From CBFDBF01 sp050291465 (GTDB lineage: Bacteria > Pseudomonadota > Gammaproteobacteria > Chromatiales > Chromatiaceae): 64,000 bases of DNA. Both the position numbers and the translations under genes were made by a program. Shown here in pieces: positions 25,060 to 35,661 of the stretch. The stretch is taken from contig JBNKJV010000002.1 of the NCBI GenBank assembly GCA_050291465.1, forward strand, positions 186,001-250,000, in the 5' to 3' direction. Within the stretch, counting starts at the first letter, position 1. Each line of letters opens with the position of its first letter. Under the pieces are notes generated by a model that ran no database searches, had not been told where the DNA came from, and saw only the letters and a program-made list of their open reading frames with translations.

Positions 25060-26337
25060 CTATGGAGTAATCACCTCCACGCCTCCCATGTAATGCTGCA
25101 GCACCTCCGGCACCCGAATGCTGCCGTCCGCCTGCTGGTAGTTCTCCATCACCGCCACCAGGGTTCTCCCCACCGCCAGTCCGGAGCCGTTCAGGGTGTG
25201 GACCAGTTCGGGCTTTCCGCTCTCCGGGTTACGCCAGCGGGCCTGCAGGCGACGGGCCTGGAAATCCCCGAAGTTGGAGCAGGAGGAGATCTCCCGGTAG
25301 GTGTTCTGGGCCGGTAGCCACACCTCCAGGTCATAGGTCTTTCTCGCGGAGAAGCCGAGATCGCCGGTACAGAGGGTGACCACCCGGTAGGGCAATTCCA
25401 GCTTCTGCAGAATAGTCTCGGCGTGGGCGGTAAGCTGTTCCAGGGCCCGGTCCGACTCCTCCGGACGAACCACCTGCACCAGCTCCACCTTCTCGAACTG
25501 GTGCTGACGGATCATGCCGCGGGTGTCCTTGCCGTAGGAGCCGGCTTCACTGCGGAAGCAAGGGGTATGGGCCACGTACTTGCGGGGCATGTAGTCCGCT
25601 TCGATAATGACGTCACGTACGATATTGGTGACCGGCACCTCCGCCGTTGGGATCAGGTAGTAGTCCGATTCGCCGCTCAGCTTAAACAGGTCCTCCTCGA
25701 ACTTGGGCAGCTGACCGGTGCCCTGCAGGCTGTCCGCATTGACGATGAACGGGACGTAGGTCTCCCGATACCCATGCTCCTTGGTATGGGTGTTGAGCAT
25801 GAACTGGGTAAGTGCCCGCTGCAACCGTGCCAACGCTCCGCTCATGACGGTAAAACGGGAGCCCGTCACCTTGGCGGCGGTTTCAAAATCCATCATGCCC
25901 AGACCGGCTCCCAGGTCCACATGGTCCTTGGGCGAAAAATCGAACACCGGCGGTTCACCCCAGCGACGCTCCTCGCGATTGTCGGCCTCGTCCGTGCCCT
26001 CCGGTACGTCGGGTGCGGGGATGTTGGGGATGCCCAGGGCGATGGCCTGCAGCTCCTGCTGGATGGTTGTCAGCTCCTCTTCCGCGCCCTTCAGCTTTTC
26101 CCCCAGATCGGAGACCTCCGCCAGCAGGGGCTGGATATCCTCCCCCGCCGCCTTCGCCTTGCCTATGGACTTGGAACGGGTGTTGCGCTCGTTCTGCAAC
26201 TCCTGAGCGGCAACCTGCAGTTCCTTGCGCCGGGCTTCCAGTCCGGCGATCTTTTCCTGATCCAGCACCACGCCGCGGCGCGCGAGTTGCGCGGCCGTAG
26301 CTTCCAGTTCATTTCTCAGTAAACGAGGATCCAGCAT
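25060..26337 (-). CDS. serS: Serine--tRNA ligase
   Basis: Class II synthetase that charges tRNA-Ser, including the tRNA encoded 1.2 kb away. The N-terminal helical arm (about residues 1-110, antiparallel coiled coil) binds the tRNA variable arm. The catalytic domain shows motif 2 (FRSEAGSYGKDTRGMIRQHQ begins it) and motif 3 (NGSGLAVGRTLVAVMENYQ). 425 residues. It starts 3 bases after the DUF190 gene. Confidence 0.96.
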   Translation of the reverse strand: MLDPRLLRNELEATAAQLARRGVVLDQEKIAGLEARRKELQVAAQELQNERNTRSKSIGKAKAAGEDIQPLLAEVSDLGEKLKGAEEELTTIQQELQAIALGIPNIPAPDVPEGTDEADNREERRWGEPPVFDFSPKDHVDLGAGLGMMDFETAAKVTGSRFTVMSGALARLQRALTQFMLNTHTKEHGYRETYVPFIVNADSLQGTGQLPKFEEDLFKLSGESDYYLIPTAEVPVTNIVRDVIIEADYMPRKYVAHTPCFRSEAGSYGKDTRGMIRQHQFEKVELVQVVRPEESDRALEQLTAHAETILQKLELPYRVVTLCTGDLGFSARKTYDLEVWLPAQNTYREISSCSNFGDFQARRLQARWRNPESGKPELVHTLNGSGLAVGRTLVAVMENYQQADGSIRVPEVLQHYMGGVEVITP

Positions 26338-26340
26338 GTA

Positions 26341-26652
26341 TTACTCACCACTATTGACCTTGGCCGGCCAGCTCACGATGTGGCCCGGCGTTATTAATTT
26401 GTTCAGGTGTTCCAGCACCCGCTCCACTTTTTCCGGCTGGTCGAAAAATTCCAGCACCAGCGGCAGATCGAGGGAGACGTCCAACAGCATCGAGGAGTGC
26501 ATTTTGCCCGATTTTCCGAATCCGGCGATACCGCGAAAGGCGGTAACCCCCTTAACTTTCTCGTCATCGTGCAGCAGTTGCAACAGCTCCTGCAGCATAT
26601 GCTCGCCTTCCGTAAGATAGATGCGCACCATGGTTACATCCGCCGTATTCAT
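26341..26652 (-). CDS. DUF190 family protein
   Basis: A 103-residue PII-like fold protein of the DUF190 family, recognised by VRIYLTEGEH and GVTAFRGIAGFGKSGKMHSS. DUF190 genes are often next to crcB, and here the ATG overlaps the crcB stop by 4 bases. A role in fluoride or metal sensing is inferred from neighbourhood only. Confidence 0.85.
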   Translation of the reverse strand: MNTADVTMVRIYLTEGEHMLQELLQLLHDDEKVKGVTAFRGIAGFGKSGKMHSSMLLDVSLDLPLVLEFFDQPEKVERVLEHLNKLITPGHIVSWPAKVNSGE

Positions 26653-27056
26653 ATCTGTCTCCCTAACATCACGCCCATCCAGGCGGCAGCGATACAGGCC
26701 AGTACGCTGATGACCACGTTGAGTATGGCCTTCAGGTAGTCCGCCTGCTCGATCAGGTTAAAGGTCTCCATGGAAAAGGTGGAGAATGTAGTGAACGCCC
26801 CCAGTACCCCGATGAGGATCGCGGCCCGAATCTCCGGTCCCACCGTCATCCGCTCCAGAAAAAAGATATAAAGAAATCCCATCAGGAGAGATCCCAGGAT
26901 ATTCACCGTCAAGGTTCCATAGGGAAAACCCCGGCCCAGCAGGGCGTAAATGCCGCTGGATACCCAATAGCGAAACAGCGCTCCGGTAGCGCCTCCGATA
27001 GCAATGGCGATAGTGGTCTGCACGACCCCGTTTCTCCCCTGTAACAGGCCTAGCAT
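26649..27056 (-). CDS. crcB: Fluoride channel CrcB/FluC
   Basis: A four-helix membrane protein that forms dual-topology dimers and exports F-. The conserved GGATGALFRYW, TLTVNILGS and GVLGAFTTFSTFSME segments are present; the last holds the Phe-box and the Thr-Ser of the pore. 135 residues. No fluoride riboswitch could be found in the 70 bases upstream. Confidence 0.93.
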   Translation of the reverse strand: MLGLLQGRNGVVQTTIAIAIGGATGALFRYWVSSGIYALLGRGFPYGTLTVNILGSLLMGFLYIFFLERMTVGPEIRAAILIGVLGAFTTFSTFSMETFNLIEQADYLKAILNVVISVLACIAAAWMGVMLGRQI

Positions 27057-27130
27057 TTTACACAGAGTGGGTTGCGAGTACGATCTTCCGCAAAGCGGTA
27101 GATTATGCCACAGCCTCTATCCGGGCTCGG

Positions 27131-27356
27131 TTACCAACGCAAAGAACGCAAAGACGCGGAGTCGCAAAGCACTTTAGGTCTGGCGGGGAGCCCTTTTGTC
27201 TCTTCCAGGTAGGAACCCCGTCCTCCGGGACGATTGAACAATACCTATTTTTTGCCGGAGGAGTAGACCTCTGCCGGGAGTCAAAGTCTCCCGATTTGCC
27301 GGGGGATACATATTCCAAAAACTCTGCGCCTTAGCGCCTCTGCGTACTTCGCGTAT
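27131..27356. repeat. Inverted arrays of ACGCAAAG-type units in a gene-free gap
   Basis: The gap 27057-27379 holds no gene. The left array (ACGCAAAGAACGCAAAGACG from 27137) repeats a 9-mer ACGCAAAGA with variants; the right array (CTCTGCGCC..GCGCCTCTGCGT..CTTCGCGT, 27322-27356) is the reverse-oriented version. The 150 bases between carry smaller GC hairpins (for example GTCCTCCGGGAC) but no frame. The design parallels 17540-17613. Confidence 0.7.
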
Positions 27357-27379
27357 TATTCTAGGGGCTTGGTAGAGGG

Positions 27380-28711
27380 TTAGGTGTCTTTCCCTTGTTT
27401 CCGGTCACGTTCCCGCAACAGCTTCAGCTTCTCCGCGATCTTGATCTCCAGCCCCCGGTCAACCGGATGGTAGTAGCGCCGTTCGCCCATCTCCTCCGGG
27501 AAATAGCTCTCACCGGCGGCATAGGCGTCCTTTTCGTCGTGGGCGTAACGATAGTCCTTACCGTGTCCCAGTTCCTTCATAAGCCGCGTGGGGGCGTTGC
27601 GCAGGTGCATGGGGACCTCCTGGGTGCCCGACTCCCTGGCGTCTCTCATAGCGGCGTTAAAGGCGGTATAGGCGGCATTGCTCTTGGCGGCGCAGGCCAT
27701 GTAGAGCACCGCCTGGGCTATAGCCAGTTCCCCTTCCGGCGAACCCAGTCGCTCCTGGGTCTCCCAGGCATCGAGGGCCAGCCGCAGGGCCCTGGGATCG
27801 GCATTGCCGATATCCTCCGATGCCATACGTACCACCCGCCGGGCGATATAGAGAGGGTCGCAGCCCCCGTCCAGCATGCGACACAACCAGTACAGGGCGG
27901 CGTCCGGTGCCGTTCCCCGCACGCTCTTATGCAGAGCGGAGATCTGGTCGTAAAAAAGATCGCCCCCCTTATCGAAGCGTCGAACGTTCCCGGACACCAC
28001 CTCTTCCACCACGGAACGCTGTATCTGTTCCCCTTCGGTGAGGTCGGCGGCGATCTCCAGGAGGTTGAGGGCGCGCCGGGCATCCCCGTCCGCGGCTTCG
28101 GTGATCAGGTCCAGGAGCTCCGGCACCAGGGTCAGATTGCGTGTCCCCAGCCCCCGTTCGGCATCCTCCAGGGCCTCGGTCAGAATAGGTTTCAGCTCCG
28201 CCGTAGCGAGTCGTTTCAGGACATAGGTCCTGGCCCGGGAGAGAAGCGCGTTATTAAGTTCGAACGAGGGGTTCTCGGTAGTGGCCCCGATGAACACCAC
28301 GGTACCGTCCTCCACGTGCGGTAGAAAGGCGTCCTGCTGGGCCTTGTTAAAACGGTGCACCTCGTCGATAAACAGGATGGTGGGCCGTCCCTGCATCTGC
28401 TTGGCCTGTCTGGCCTGGTCCACCGCGCTCCGGATCTCCTTTACTCCGGACAGCACCGCGGAGAGACTGAGAAACTGGGCACCGGAGTGGTGGGCAATGA
28501 GCCTGGCGAGGGTGGTCTTGCCGGTACCGGGAGGACCCCAGAAGATCATGGAGTGGAGGCGGTCGGATTGGATGGCCCGACGCAGGGGTTTGCCCTCCCC
28601 CATAATATGTGTCTGGCCCCGGAACTCCTCCAGGGTCCGGGGACGCATGCGGTCCGCCAGCGGCCTCACGCCCCCGTTTTCGCTGTCACTGAAGAGATCC
28701 TGGCCGTGCAT
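27380..28711 (-). CDS. rarA: Replication-associated recombination protein A
   Basis: AAA+ ATPase of the RarA/MgsA/WRNIP1 family acting at stalled forks. Walker A GPPGTGKTTLARL and Walker B FIDEVHRF are clear, with the tetramerisation and C-terminal MgsA domains after (DYRYAHDEKDAYAAGESYFPE region). Two starts are possible: GTG at 28720 or ATG at 28711 (MHGQDLFSD). I chose the ATG, 443 aa. It follows lolA closely, so ftsK-lolA-rarA are one operon. Confidence 0.94.
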   Translation of the reverse strand: MHGQDLFSDSENGGVRPLADRMRPRTLEEFRGQTHIMGEGKPLRRAIQSDRLHSMIFWGPPGTGKTTLARLIAHHSGAQFLSLSAVLSGVKEIRSAVDQARQAKQMQGRPTILFIDEVHRFNKAQQDAFLPHVEDGTVVFIGATTENPSFELNNALLSRARTYVLKRLATAELKPILTEALEDAERGLGTRNLTLVPELLDLITEAADGDARRALNLLEIAADLTEGEQIQRSVVEEVVSGNVRRFDKGGDLFYDQISALHKSVRGTAPDAALYWLCRMLDGGCDPLYIARRVVRMASEDIGNADPRALRLALDAWETQERLGSPEGELAIAQAVLYMACAAKSNAAYTAFNAAMRDARESGTQEVPMHLRNAPTRLMKELGHGKDYRYAHDEKDAYAAGESYFPEEMGERRYYHPVDRGLEIKIAEKLKLLRERDRKQGKDT

Positions 28712-28721
28712 GGCGGTCACG

Positions 28722-29357
28722 TCAGTGCTGGAACACCTCGTAGCGGTCAGGCAGGTCCAGTTTAAAGAGATCTTCGCTCAGCTTCAGGTTGTAAACCATG
28801 TCGTAAAACTGAAATCGGGTCACCTGCCCGAACTTGTCCGCCATCTCCAGGCGCTGCAGCTCGTTATCGCCGAAGGCCAGCAGGATACGAATGAACTGGC
28901 TCTCCTGGTCACGCGGGATCAGCTCAACCCAGTCCAGCCCCTGACTGTTTCCGATATCGATCACCTCGAAATGTTCCTCCACCGCATCATCACTGCTGAG
29001 CAGAAGGGCGGGTGTCCCGTTGAAGGCATTTTTCTGTGACTGGGTACTGGCCTGTTCCAGTTCCGGATCATAGATCCACACCTGCCTGCCGTCGGCGACG
29101 ATATGCTGAACATAGGGTTCCTGATAATCCCAGCGCAGACGCCCCGGCCGGCGGATATAGATAATCCCCTGGGCCTGTACCGCCCGCTGCTCCTCTTCGT
29201 TCAACACCGACTGGGTAAACCTGGCCTGGAGGGTCTGGTTGTTCTTGAGGAATGTCCGCAACTGTTCGGAACCGGATTTCGCCCAGGCGCCGCCGGCAAA
29301 GATAAACAGCAGTCCCAGAACAGCTGCCAGTTTAAGTAAAGAGGCTGGTATTTTCAT
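28722..29357 (-). CDS. lolA: Outer-membrane lipoprotein carrier protein LolA
   Basis: Periplasmic chaperone that ferries lipoproteins from LolCDE to LolB. It has a cleavable signal peptide (MKIPASLLKLAAVLGLLFIF..., cut after GAWA) with no lipobox Cys, then the LolA beta-barrel domain including RPGRLRWDYQEPY and the YDPELEQ segment. 211 residues. It lies 1 base after ftsK. Confidence 0.93.
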   Translation of the reverse strand: MKIPASLLKLAAVLGLLFIFAGGAWAKSGSEQLRTFLKNNQTLQARFTQSVLNEEEQRAVQAQGIIYIRRPGRLRWDYQEPYVQHIVADGRQVWIYDPELEQASTQSQKNAFNGTPALLLSSDDAVEEHFEVIDIGNSQGLDWVELIPRDQESQFIRILLAFGDNELQRLEMADKFGQVTRFQFYDMVYNLKLSEDLFKLDLPDRYEVFQH

Positions 29358-29358
29358 A

Positions 29359-31656
29359 TCACAACTCGGGTGGCGGCGGGGCCAGTACCTGGCGATTGCC
29401 GTTGGATTCCTGAGGGCCGACGATGCCGGTACGTTCCATCTCCTCGATCATGCGGGCCGCCCGGTTATAGCCGATTTTGAGACGGCGTTGTACGCCGGAG
29501 ATGGACGCACGGCGGGTCTCGGTCACGATCCGAACCGCCTCGTCGTAGAGGGGATCGGCGTCCTCCAGGTCCACGCCGTTCTCCGACGGCAGTCCGGGGA
29601 TCGGCTCCGCCGTCCCCCGCAGGATCTCGTCCACATATTCGGGCTCGGTGTTCTTGGCCAGATGGCTCACCACCCGGTGGACCTCGTTGTCGTCCACATA
29701 CGCGCCGTGGATGCGCTGCGGCAGGGCGTTACCCGGCGGAAGATAGAGCATGTCCCCGTGCCCCAACAGCTGTTCCGCGCCCATCTGGTCCAGAATGGTC
29801 CGCGAATCCACCCGGGACGAGACCTGAAAGGCGATGCGGGTCGGGATGTTGGCCTTGATCAGGCCGGTAATGACGTCCACGGACGGCCGCTGGGTGGCCA
29901 GCAGAAGGTGTATTCCCGCGGCGCGGGCCTTCTGGGCAAGGCGAGCGATCAACTCCTCCACCTTCTTGCCCACCACCATCATCAGGTCGGCCAATTCGTC
30001 GATGATTACTACGATATAGGGCAGATGCGCCAGATGTTCCATCCCCTCCAGCGGATCGACTGAATCCGGCTGATACAGGGGGTTGGGCACCGGCTCTCCG
30101 TTCGCTTCCGCGTCCTTGATCTTTTTGTTGAAGCCGCTGATGTTACGCACCCCCAGGGCCGCCATCTGCCGATAGCGGCGTTCCATCTCCAACACGCACC
30201 AGCGCAGGGCGTTGGCGGCCTCCTTCATGTCGGTAACCACCGGTGTCAGGAGGTGGGGAATCCCCTCGTATACCGACAACTCCAGCATTTTCGGATCCAC
30301 CATGATGAGGCGGACATCTTCCGGGGTGTATTTATAGAGCAGGCTCAACACCATGGCGTTGATCGCCACCGATTTGCCGGATCCGGTGGTTCCCGCGATC
30401 AACACATGGGGCATCCGCGCCAGGTTGGCCACCACGGGATTTCCGGCAATGTCCTTGCCCAGCCCGAGGGTCAAGGGGGATTTGGAACTCTCATAGGCCT
30501 CCGACTTCAGCACCTCGCTGAGATAGACCATTTCCCGCTGCTCATTCGGGATCTCGATACCGATCACCGACTTGCCCGGGATCACCTCCACCACACGGAC
30601 ACTGATGGTGGACAGGGCGCGTGCCAGGTCCTTTGCCAGATTGGTGATACGGCTCACCTTGGTGCCGGGGGCGAGCTGCACCTCAAACAGGGTGATCACC
30701 GGCCCCGGATGGACCGCCTCCACCTCCGCCTCGATACCGAAATCCCGCAGTTTGAGTTCAACCTGCCGGGACATGGCTTCCAGGGCCTCCTTGGTGTAGC
30801 CGTGCCCCACCGTCTGTACCGGATCCAGGAGCGCCAGCGGGGGCAGCTTTTCTCCTCCGCTGCCCTGGAAAAGCTGGGTCTGTTGCTCTTTCCGCGCCCG
30901 TTCGCTCGGTTTCACCTGTTTGATGACCGGTTCGATCTTGGGGGGTTTCTGCTTCTCCCGCCGTTTCTGTTCGGTCTTGACCGCCTCACTGCGTTCGCGC
31001 CGGGCCGTCTTCGCGGTCTGACGGTCCTGCCACAGATCGCGCAGATGGATCAGTCTGCGGAACAGGGTGAGGGTCATGCCACCGGTCTTGTCCATCACCG
31101 CGATCCAGGAAACCCCGGTAAAGAGGGTGAAACCGCTCAGAAACAGGGCAAGCAGCAGCAGGGTTCCACCGATATTGTTGAATATCCCCACTATATGATC
31201 CATGAGGGCGCTTCCGAGGATTCCTCCGCTGCCTGTGGGGAGCGGGACGCTGAACTGGGAGATATGCATGGCCGCGAGGGTACAACCGGCTATAAGGGTC
31301 ACCAGAAACCCCGACCAGCGCAGGGCGAGTACGCTCAGGTTAAGGGTGTCGTCGGGGTTACGCTCTTTGAATATGAGCCAGCCGCTCCAGGCCACCATCA
31401 GCGGTAACAGATAGGCCAGAAAGCCGAAGAGAAGGAGAAAAACATCGGCGATCCAGGCACCCACCGCTCCCCCGGCGTTCTGTACCTCCCGCTGTGCCCC
31501 GGTATAGGACCAACCGGGATCGTTTGCCGAGTAGGTGACCAGCGAGAGCAGCAGATAGGCCCCGATCGCAAGCAGCAACAGCATGGCGCCTTCGCGCAGG
31601 CGTCTGTTCACGTGGGACACCAGGGGTTGCTGTTGTGTTTCACTGGCTTGGCGCAT
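29359..31656 (-). CDS. ftsK: DNA translocase FtsK
   Basis: Couples chromosome segregation to division. The N-terminal 170 residues hold four membrane helices. A short basic linker (about 210-270) follows, then the RecA-like motor with Walker A GTTGSGKS near residue 420, and the C-terminal winged-helix gamma domain (VTETRRASISGVQRRL onward) that reads KOPS. At 765 residues the linker is far shorter than the E. coli one (1329 aa), as in many Proteobacteria. No Shine-Dalgarno site precedes the ATG. Confidence 0.96.
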   Translation of the reverse strand: MRQASETQQQPLVSHVNRRLREGAMLLLLAIGAYLLLSLVTYSANDPGWSYTGAQREVQNAGGAVGAWIADVFLLLFGFLAYLLPLMVAWSGWLIFKERNPDDTLNLSVLALRWSGFLVTLIAGCTLAAMHISQFSVPLPTGSGGILGSALMDHIVGIFNNIGGTLLLLALFLSGFTLFTGVSWIAVMDKTGGMTLTLFRRLIHLRDLWQDRQTAKTARRERSEAVKTEQKRREKQKPPKIEPVIKQVKPSERARKEQQTQLFQGSGGEKLPPLALLDPVQTVGHGYTKEALEAMSRQVELKLRDFGIEAEVEAVHPGPVITLFEVQLAPGTKVSRITNLAKDLARALSTISVRVVEVIPGKSVIGIEIPNEQREMVYLSEVLKSEAYESSKSPLTLGLGKDIAGNPVVANLARMPHVLIAGTTGSGKSVAINAMVLSLLYKYTPEDVRLIMVDPKMLELSVYEGIPHLLTPVVTDMKEAANALRWCVLEMERRYRQMAALGVRNISGFNKKIKDAEANGEPVPNPLYQPDSVDPLEGMEHLAHLPYIVVIIDELADLMMVVGKKVEELIARLAQKARAAGIHLLLATQRPSVDVITGLIKANIPTRIAFQVSSRVDSRTILDQMGAEQLLGHGDMLYLPPGNALPQRIHGAYVDDNEVHRVVSHLAKNTEPEYVDEILRGTAEPIPGLPSENGVDLEDADPLYDEAVRIVTETRRASISGVQRRLKIGYNRAARMIEEMERTGIVGPQESNGNRQVLAPPPPEL

Positions 31657-31671
31657 AATAATAATTTAAAT

Positions 31672-31701
31672 ATTATATAGTTATAAGTGATATTTAGTCT
31701 A
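31672..31701 (-). promoter_or_regulatory. Candidate sigma-70 promoter of ftsK-lolA-rarA
   Basis: On the minus strand TAGACT (31696-31701) and a perfect TATAAT (31672-31677) are 18 bases apart within very AT-rich DNA. Only 15 bases lie between the -10 box and the ftsK ATG, so the leader would be about 8 bases without a ribosome site. Confidence 0.5.
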
Positions 31702-31747
31702 TTTTATTATTTAAAACCTAACCCCGGATGGGTGCCGGATTTTCGTT

Positions 31748-32818
31748 CTAGCCGCCTTTGGCGCCATCCCGCAACGCCCCGTGGATTATCTCTCCATTCT
31801 TGACATTTATTCCGGAACTTAGTGCCGGATTCTTTTCCCATCCGTCACCGGCCAGTATCTTCACGTAGGGTATCACGGCGGCGGAGAGGGCCTGGGAGGC
31901 GCTCCTGGGAACGGCTCCCGGCATGTTTGTGACACAGAAATGGGTTACCCCGGACAGGGTGAAGGTGGGCGCCTCATAGGTGGTGGGACGGGTGGTTTCC
32001 ATACATCCCCCCTGATCCACCGCCACATCCACAATCACGCTCCCCTCCTCCATGGAGGCCACCTGATCGGCCGATACCAGGCGCGGGGCCCGGGCCCCAG
32101 TAATCAACACCGCGCCGATCAGCAGATCGGCCTGGCGAACGGCCTTGTCCATCAGTTCCCGGTAGGGGTAGAGAGCAGTGATATTCGCCCCCAGGCTTCG
32201 CAAGGCAGCGAGTTTGCGGCGGTTTTTGTCAAATACCGTCACTTCCGCCCCGAGAGCGGAGGCCACCCGGGCCGCGTTTTCACCCACGTTCCCGCCACCC
32301 AGGATCACCACCCGGCCCCGTTCCGTGCCGGGCAGCCCCCCCAACAGCAGACCCTTGCCTCCTTGCGGGCGGTGCAGCAGCGTGGTGCCGATCTGTACCG
32401 CCAGGCGTCCGGCGATATCACTCATGGGTGCGAGAATAGGCAGACCATCGGCTTCCTGTACGGTCTCAAAAGCGACGGCCGTCAGGCCGATATACAGCAG
32501 ACGCTGCAGCAGATCCGGCATGGCCGCCAAGTGCAGAAAACAGAACAGGATATGATCTGAGCGCAGCATCTCCAGCTCCGCCCCCATAGGCTCCTTGACC
32601 TTGATCAGCAGTTCGGCCCGGCCGTAAACGGATTCCGCATCGGGCAGGATCTCCACACCCAGCGATCGGTAGTGCTGGTCGGAAAAACCGCTGGCCTCCC
32701 CGGCACCGCTTTCCAGAAACACCTCGTGGCCATCCTTAACGAGTTCGGCGCACGCTTCCGGAACCAGTCCAACCCTTCCTTCCAGGGGTTTTATCTCCTT
32801 TGGAATACCGATCAGCAT
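31748..32818 (-). CDS. ald: Alanine dehydrogenase
   Basis: NAD-dependent interconversion of alanine with pyruvate and ammonium. The N-terminal IGIPKEIKPLEGRVGLVPE, substrate Lys in LIKVKEPM, His in FLHLAAMPDL and the Rossmann loop VILGGGNVGENAARVA are all present. 356 residues is slightly short of the usual 370. It faces away from trxB across a 220-base gap. It could serve ammonium assimilation or alanine catabolism. Confidence 0.93.
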   Translation of the reverse strand: MLIGIPKEIKPLEGRVGLVPEACAELVKDGHEVFLESGAGEASGFSDQHYRSLGVEILPDAESVYGRAELLIKVKEPMGAELEMLRSDHILFCFLHLAAMPDLLQRLLYIGLTAVAFETVQEADGLPILAPMSDIAGRLAVQIGTTLLHRPQGGKGLLLGGLPGTERGRVVILGGGNVGENAARVASALGAEVTVFDKNRRKLAALRSLGANITALYPYRELMDKAVRQADLLIGAVLITGARAPRLVSADQVASMEEGSVIVDVAVDQGGCMETTRPTTYEAPTFTLSGVTHFCVTNMPGAVPRSASQALSAAVIPYVKILAGDGWEKNPALSSGINVKNGEIIHGALRDGAKGG

Positions 32819-33038
32819 CCTTTCTCCTTTAACTCTGCGAAATCGCCGCCATATAGGCGGAAACTGGTTGAAAACATCTCAGGTCCCCGAAGGATTGTGG
32901 ACGAAATACGGTTCGTGCGGTATCTCGAGATAGTTTCTAGACCATCAGAAGAACATTACGTACCATGTCCGGGATCTTTTTCCACCGGGGAATACGCCCG
33001 CTGAGATCCGACTGCTTTCATAAATGGAGTGATTATAC

Positions 33039-34001
<963 letters not shown>

Positions 34002-34117
34002 GCAACTTCCGGTCTCGGGGGAGCGGACCTCCCCCCGGTTCTGCCGGACGAGCCGTGCCCGCCGTTGCGCCGAGGTGATTCCAACAGGCGCAGCCAGTAC
34101 TGCTCACCTTAGGGGTA

Positions 34118-34786
34118 TCAATCACCCACCAGGCGCTGTTCCAGGACATGGTCGTGCAGCAGAACCTTCTGATAACGGTTGAGCATTTTGAATCGAGCCC
34201 CGGTTATATAGCGTGGCGCCTTGCCGTCATCACCGCTTTTGCGCAGCATCTGGCTGCGTATATCCGCAAATAACTCGATCCCCTCTTCCGCTTCACATAC
34301 GTCCAGCTTGAATCGAAGCTGCAGGGTCTCACCCTCTTCGCCTAAGGTGGTGACACTCTCAAGTCGTGCCCCAGTGGTACTCAGGTCCTTTATGAATACG
34401 GGTTGCCAGAACTCTTTCTCGTCCGGCCGTTTGATATTGCGCACCAGCGCCGGGATATTGGTCTCCACCCGATCAGCTTCGCGAACCGTTATACATTCCA
34501 CTTCTTCCGGATAGCTGAGGTGAAGATAGGGGTACGGTTTCACCGCCGTGTGCAACACTTTGGTTACGAATCCATAAACCTGGCTTCCACGCAGCATGCG
34601 CACCGCGAACCTCTGATCCTCCCTGACAAACTGGACCTTGCCGTTTACGGTCGGTGCGGTTACCAAAACGCTTTCCCCCGGTAGATATCCGATCACCGAT
34701 ACCGTATAACGATCGTCCTTATCCGGAGATATGAGCTGAAGTTGCACGACATCGCCAACCTCGAGCTTTAAAACGTCTTCTGTCAT
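34118..34786 (-). CDS. YcgR-like c-di-GMP receptor with PilZ domain
   Basis: A two-part protein: an N-terminal YcgR-type beta domain (residues 1-100) and a PilZ domain. The PilZ part has the c-di-GMP-binding motifs READR (RxxxR) and DLSTTG (D/NxSxxG), so nucleotide binding is likely, unlike the PilZ protein at 3622-3984. In enterics such proteins brake flagellar motors; no flagellar gene is near, so the output is unknown. Preferred start is the ATG at 34786 (GAG ribosome site); an ATG 12 bases earlier has none. 222 aa. Confidence 0.85.
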   Translation of the reverse strand: MTEDVLKLEVGDVVQLQLISPDKDDRYTVSVIGYLPGESVLVTAPTVNGKVQFVREDQRFAVRMLRGSQVYGFVTKVLHTAVKPYPYLHLSYPEEVECITVREADRVETNIPALVRNIKRPDEKEFWQPVFIKDLSTTGARLESVTTLGEEGETLQLRFKLDVCEAEEGIELFADIRSQMLRKSGDDGKAPRYITGARFKMLNRYQKVLLHDHVLEQRLVGD

Positions 34787-34929
34787 ACTTGATCTCATTC
34801 ATAGCCACGGCCGCTGTGTTTCGGCGTCTGAGCGTGACTTGGCAAACGTAGTGTAGCAGACACGCAACCAGCAGGCTGCAACCTGGAATATCCCGCCGCC
34901 CCAAGGGGTAGGAACCGACCTGAACCGAC

Positions 34930-35661
34930 ATGCTGTATATCCTCGACCCCGGCAATCCCGATGCCCCCTTTCCCCCGGTGGAGCTGGCGCAGCGGGAGCC
35001 GAACGGGCTGTTGGCGGTGGGTGGGGATCTCTCACAGGTACGTCTGCTGAACGCTTACCGCAACGGCATATTCCCCTGGTACGGCGATGGCCAGCCTGTT
35101 CTCTGGTGGTCCCCCGATCCGCGACTGGTACTGTTTCCTGATCGCCTGAAGATATCCCGAAGCCTGTACAAAACAATACGCAACAGAGGATTCGAAGTAT
35201 CCTTGGATCGCGACTTTCATGGCGTCATCCGGGCCTGCGGCGCTCCGCGTGGTGATGAAGGTGAGACATGGATCACGAAGGAAATGATCAACGCCTACGA
35301 AAATCTACATCAGGCGGGACACGCCCATTCCATCGAGATATGGTTGCAACAGGAGTTGGTTGGGGGACTCTACGGGGTCTCTACAGGGACTGTGTTTTTT
35401 GGAGAATCAATGTTTAGCAGAGCGCGTGATGCGTCGAAGGTGGCGCTGGTCTGTCTGGCCCGTTATCTGGCCTCCTGGGGTTATCAACTGATCGATTGCC
35501 AGGTCTATACCCAACACCTGGTCTCACTTGGAGCTGAAGAGATTCCACGTCTTCGGTTTATCGAGATACTGCGGGGGGCGGTTGCATGCTCCGTAGCGGC
35601 TGAGGCCTGGGACCCGGTTTATTCCAGGCCGTTCCCGGTTGCTGAGGGGGATCGCGTCTGA
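34930..35661 (+). CDS. aat: Leucyl/phenylalanyl-tRNA--protein transferase
   Basis: Adds Leu or Phe to N-terminal Lys/Arg of proteins, making N-degrons for ClpS. Family signatures: ANGLLAVGGDLS-type EPNGLLAVGGDLS, AYRNGIFPWY, WWSPDPRLVLFP and GGLYGVSTGTVFFGESMF. 243 residues. Its TGA overlaps the ATG of bpt by one base. Confidence 0.95.
   Translation: MLYILDPGNPDAPFPPVELAQREPNGLLAVGGDLSQVRLLNAYRNGIFPWYGDGQPVLWWSPDPRLVLFPDRLKISRSLYKTIRNRGFEVSLDRDFHGVIRACGAPRGDEGETWITKEMINAYENLHQAGHAHSIEIWLQQELVGGLYGVSTGTVFFGESMFSRARDASKVALVCLARYLASWGYQLIDCQVYTQHLVSLGAEEIPRLRFIEILRGAVACSVAAEAWDPVYSRPFPVAEGDRV

Noticed and set aside
27057..27130. Fluoride riboswitch upstream of crcB
   Set aside because: The 70 bases before crcB lack the GG-GAUGG...CGCC core and pseudoknot elements expected of the crcB motif.
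31748..32818. Ald as the alpha subunit of a NAD(P) transhydrogenase (PntA)
   Set aside because: The N-terminal fold is shared, but no PntAB membrane domains follow and the length and FLHLAAMPDL motif fit alanine dehydrogenase.
34002..34117. Terminator after trxB
   Set aside because: A G/C palindrome exists but no T tract follows on either strand, so it was not listed as a feature.
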